Source: Xanthoparmelia taractica
Taxonomy: Eukaryota; Ascomycota; Lecanoromycetes; Lecanorales; Parmeliaceae
DNA: 64,000 nucleotides
NCBI GenBank assembly: GCA_033085395.1
Contig: JANQBS010000045.1
Coordinates: 124,001 to 188,000, forward strand
Direction: 5' to 3'
Below are positions 61,136-64,000 of the stretch, piece after piece (the first letter of the stretch is position 1; each line of letters opens with the position of its first letter). The notes beneath the pieces were generated by a model. It was not told the origin of the DNA. It ran no database searches and saw nothing but the letters and a program-made list of their open reading frames with translations. A program made the translations under genes and the position numbers.

Positions 61136-61543
61136 CATGCAACATTTTAGGGAAGAGGCGTTCTGAAGAGATGTACAGAGTCATGGCATAGAGTTGACTT
61201 TCTAGCGTAGCATCTAGCGGTGAAAAGGTCAGCGGGAAAAGGGTATGGGAATGGGAAAATCCTGACAATTTTGATGTTAATTACTCCATTGATGTTGAGC
61301 GGGTGTGCATATTGAGACTACTTTATGCGTCGAGTAGAGTGAAGCCTCGCACTAGCATTTGTCTTATCAGCTGTTGGTACTTAAAAGTAACTAATGAATC
61401 TGAACATACTCAAGTTCTCCAAGCTCGGCTTTTCCTCCCACTTGATGCGCCCCATTAGATATTTACGACGTCTTCATTATCCGTCGCTTCACTTCTTCCC
61501 TCTCCGTTGCCGTAATTTACAACCCTCAAGACAAGTCCCAGGC
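61136..61543. other. Intergenic spacer
   Basis: 408 bases between two plus-strand genes. The plus frame is open from 61394 into the next gene, so a longer N-terminus (about 50 residues, Arg/Leu-rich) is possible for that gene. Confidence 0.55.
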
Positions 61544-62488
61544 ATGTCTACCCGGCCTTCTCGCAATGCTCCTGCCCCCAGCCCCGGGGCCAATAGTTTC
61601 TACTGCCGTACCTGCGGACGTGTAATCTGTAAGCCAGTGATTCCCTTCAAATACGAATATGCTCCAAATCAAGTCCAAAGATATCTTTGAGCGTTATGGA
61701 GGTTCTCGTATGAATGTCTTTGGATTCGTTGAGAGCATTGCATAAACTGCGCCGCTTCTCATGTCACATGCGCTTCGAGTCGTGGCTGTCTCAAGTGCCG
61801 CTCTTTGTGTAGAGTTCTCTTCCTACAGTTTTCTTGATGATATGCCGATATATACTCCTCAACACAAGATGGTTGTCTCTTCCGGTCTAACACCGCACAA
61901 GCTCCACGCAAATCCCACACCACACAATCAACCCCTCAGAAATATTGCTCAGACCGCTGCCGACGAGAGAAGCCTCGTCCCGGTCCTTCTACCGAAACTG
62001 ATATTGAGATGGCTTTTGTACGACTACTGGGTGATGTTAGAGAGCGGAGAGTTGTGAAATGTGAGGAAGTGGAGAGGGTGGTCTTTCCGATGACCAGACG
62101 ACGCGCTGAGGAAGGGGACGGAGGAATAGGATCCTTGGACGCAGCCGAACGAGGAGAAGAAGGACAGAATAGTGATGGAGACGAAGCAGAGGACGAAGAT
62201 GATGGGGTTAGACTGCCATGTCAGATGAATCATCCTACAGCTACTACTACTATCACTACTCAGGGGCCAAAGATGGAGAAAGCGTCACATAGTTCTAGCA
62301 CTCCGCAGGAATGGGGCATGCAGAAGGCTAAAGAGCGGGAGATGGTGAGGAGGGCTGCACGGAGAGGTGTCGCGTTTGGGTTTGAAGTAGAAAGGGGAAG
62401 GAAGAGGGGGGTGGAGGCTGTTCAAGGGGCAAGAGTGGTTGAGGGCAGTTTTGCCAAAGGAGAGTGGGGTGTAAGATGGAGGGAATAA
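61544..62488 (+). CDS. Small Cys4 zinc-site protein of unknown function, 223 aa
   Basis: Exons 61544-61628 and 61902-62488 (672 nt), with a 273-nt intron. The join creates FYCRTCGRVISPRK...QKYCSDRCR, four cysteines at 21, 24, 44 and 48 with spacing C-x2-C-x19-C-x3-C, a plausible single zinc site. Downstream are a helical acidic segment (EMAFVRLLGDV), a CEEVERVVF block, a long acidic linker, and a conserved-looking basic end (REMVRRAARRGVAFGF, then SFAKGEWGVRWRE). I recognise the pattern as an uncharacterised fungal family and cannot assign a function. The intron is long for this window. The acceptor (ACAAG ending 61901) was picked because it is the one that joins the Cys halves in frame. Confidence 0.75.
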
Positions 62489-63114
62489 GGCGTTGGCATT
62501 TGAAGTGCTATCAGGTGAAAGAATGATGAAAGGTGCTGCTGACTGTGTTGAGGCCGATAGAGGAAGTCTCTGATATGCGAAACGGATCCGCTCTACAAGT
62601 TACCCTGAATCTGATGCACCAGATGGGTCGCATATAACCTTACTTAGTACGAATGGGATATTTCTACACCAATCACTGTCCGATCATTTCGTGCCGAAGG
62701 ATGCTTGCCGCAGCCGCAACAAATGGTGTTCGTCTAAATCTTCACCGGATCATTTCCCCCCCCTGTATCTCCTACGACTGATAATCTCATACGGAGTACT
62801 TAGTCGTTGTTATTATTAACTGAAGCATTAAGCCCTCCTGACTGATTGGGCTTCGTAAACATGCATCAAGAAGTCGACAAGAGGCCGAGATGGGGGCCGA
62901 TGCGCGTCTAGCTGAGTTTGAGAAGCCTTTTGCAGAGACAAATCAAAATTCTGGCCGTGTCACATCCACTTTTGGTCCTCCTAATGGCGAAACATCCGAA
63001 ATGGTTCTGCATCATTAAAAGTGCAGGTGCAGGTGGCTTGTGGGGGAGGCTATTCGATTTTCTGCCCTCGATGAACTTCCTCTTGTCTAGCACCTTTTCA
63101 TATTCAACGGCTGT
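62489..63114. other. Intergenic spacer
   Basis: 626 bases between two plus-strand genes. It contains one TACGGAGTA nonamer at 62790-62798. No supported gene. Confidence 0.6.
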
Positions 63115-64000
63115 ATGCATTCGAAGACGAGCCCGTTCTTACGCTCTGCCGGCGTTCTCATATCCTTGCTTTCATGTACTTTCTTCGTTTACTACATTTG
63201 GCAGCATGGGTTCGGATCTTGGCTGCAAACATCTACCACTCTCCTTCCAAGCTTTGCTCTCAATCACCATGAGGCCGGAGATGATTGGCACCCCGTCATT
63301 CAAGAGTCATCCCCCCGCAGACAGCCTTCCGTTGAGTACATCGATTTAGCGTCCAAAAATCTATCTCCTCCCCAACCCTACAACATCTATCCTGACTATA
63401 TAACTCAAACCTCAAGTCAGAGATGGCATGGCTCTCCGCAGCCGTGTTTGGGACCGCGAGGCATCAATGTCAACAGCAATCCAGATGATATGCTAAAGGC
63501 CTGGGATGTCGGTTCGACCGGTAAGGCGCCGCATCTTGTCATGTTCTGGAATGGAAACTTATCGATGGCAAAGCTGTAAACCCAGAACCCATGTTTGGCT
63601 CTTTTGCCGAAAGTGGGCTGGATAGCACCCACTGCTTTGATCGCGGCGGTCGACTGGGCCTCTATGGGTTTAATGTTACTCAGGATCGGTCCTTACTTCA
63701 GGATTCTGTGGATTCGGATGTTGATTGGAGCAATGTCAATTGGGGCGAATTCCAGGCCCAATGTGGTGAAGCCAACAGAGCTCGCTTCAGTGGTAGTCCT
63801 GGACGAAATCTGGTTTTTGCATATCCCGAGACTAAGGAGTCTCCGTCTCGTAAACGCAACCTGATGCTTGATCCAAGAAGCAGCAAACGTTCGTTGTTCT
63901 CCCCGTTGAAGAAGTACAAAGATCGAACGGCTGTTATCCTTCGCGCTTGGCAGGGGGTGGTATACACTCCAGAGCTTCTTCAACACATTCGCTCGATGGT
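63115..64000 (+). CDS. DUF3405-family type II membrane protein, 5' part only
   Basis: Exon 1 63115-63520, 53-nt intron (GTAAGG donor, AAAG acceptor), exon 2 from 63574 to the window edge; the gene continues beyond 64000. Residues about 12-30 (GVLISLLSCTFFVYYIW) form a single N-terminal signal anchor, suggesting a lumenal or extracellular catalytic region. The intron joins DVGSTAVNPEPMFGSF, followed by CFDRGGRLGLYGFN and VDWSNVNWGEFQAQC, then RTAVILRAWQGVVYTPELL. These match the fungal DUF3405 family by pattern; a glycosyltransferase-like role has been suspected for such proteins but is not established. Without the intron the frame stops early at 63579. Confidence 0.8.

Noticed and set aside
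1..64000. A secondary-metabolite cluster, mobile element or defence-like system
   Set aside because: No backbone synthase (PKS, NRPS, terpene cyclase), transposase, reverse transcriptase, NLR-type gene or repeat pair was seen. The genes are conserved housekeeping and signalling functions plus orphans.

Overview
The window is eukaryotic nuclear DNA from a filamentous ascomycete (Pezizomycotina). Evidence: many short introns of about 44-135 nt with GTANGT-type donors and CTAAC/CTGAC branch sites, compact intergenic spacers, a HOG1 MAP kinase of 356 aa with a TGY lip, a fungal group III G-alpha subunit, and a head-to-head pair of myosin-like-domain chitin synthases. The protein flavour suggests Dothideomycetes, but that is only an impression. 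I see no tRNA, rRNA, transposon, CRISPR array or bacterial-style operon. Exon joins were worked out by hand. Each gives one frame-consistent reading whose total length is divisible by three, except where stated.

Layout. 1-1777: low-complexity DNA with a purine-rich block, a pyrimidine-rich block and a TA microsatellite, but no gene. 1778-5062: two unrecognised proteins (342 and 510 aa), both minus strand. 6142-6879 (-): SDT1-type HAD nucleotidase, divergent from 7349-10126 (+), a CCCH zinc-finger protein. 11103-14438 (+): seven-exon multi-KH RNA-binding protein of 992 aa. 15066-17018 (+): cytosolic acetolactate-synthase-like ThDP enzyme, convergent with 20408-17375 (-), glycogen phosphorylase. 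22492-23936 (-): GPA3/GNA-3-type G-alpha, divergent across 3.1 kb from 27063-28573 (+), HOG1. 28985-31379 (+): AVL9-like secretory protein, convergent with 31945-34452 (-), cullin 1. 35236-35784 (-): cupin. 36095-37411 (-): four-pass membrane protein resembling SRF1, divergent from 37747-38735 (+), a mitochondrial K+/H+ exchange-related protein. 39484-42211 (-): Zn2Cys6 transcription factor with one doubtful intron. 44434-45507 (+): coiled-coil orphan with a doubtful 5' end. 47064-48394 (+): END3, convergent with 48583-53961 (-), a class VII chitin synthase. The latter is head-to-head with 55333-61135 (+), the class V chitin synthase. 61544-62488 (+): small Cys4 protein. 63115-end (+): DUF3405 family membrane protein, cut by the window edge.

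By theme, the window is rich in cell-wall, stress-signalling and endocytosis/secretion genes: HOG1, group III G-alpha, two motor-domain chitin synthases, END3 (actin patch and endocytosis), AVL9 (late secretion) and cullin 1 (SCF). Apart from the conserved chitin synthase pair there is no sign that they form a functional cluster. They look like ordinary housekeeping neighbours. The most useful outputs here are the reconstructed gene models, including a GC-AG intron, three micro-exons of 11, 13 and 17 nt, and two loci with unresolved frames.
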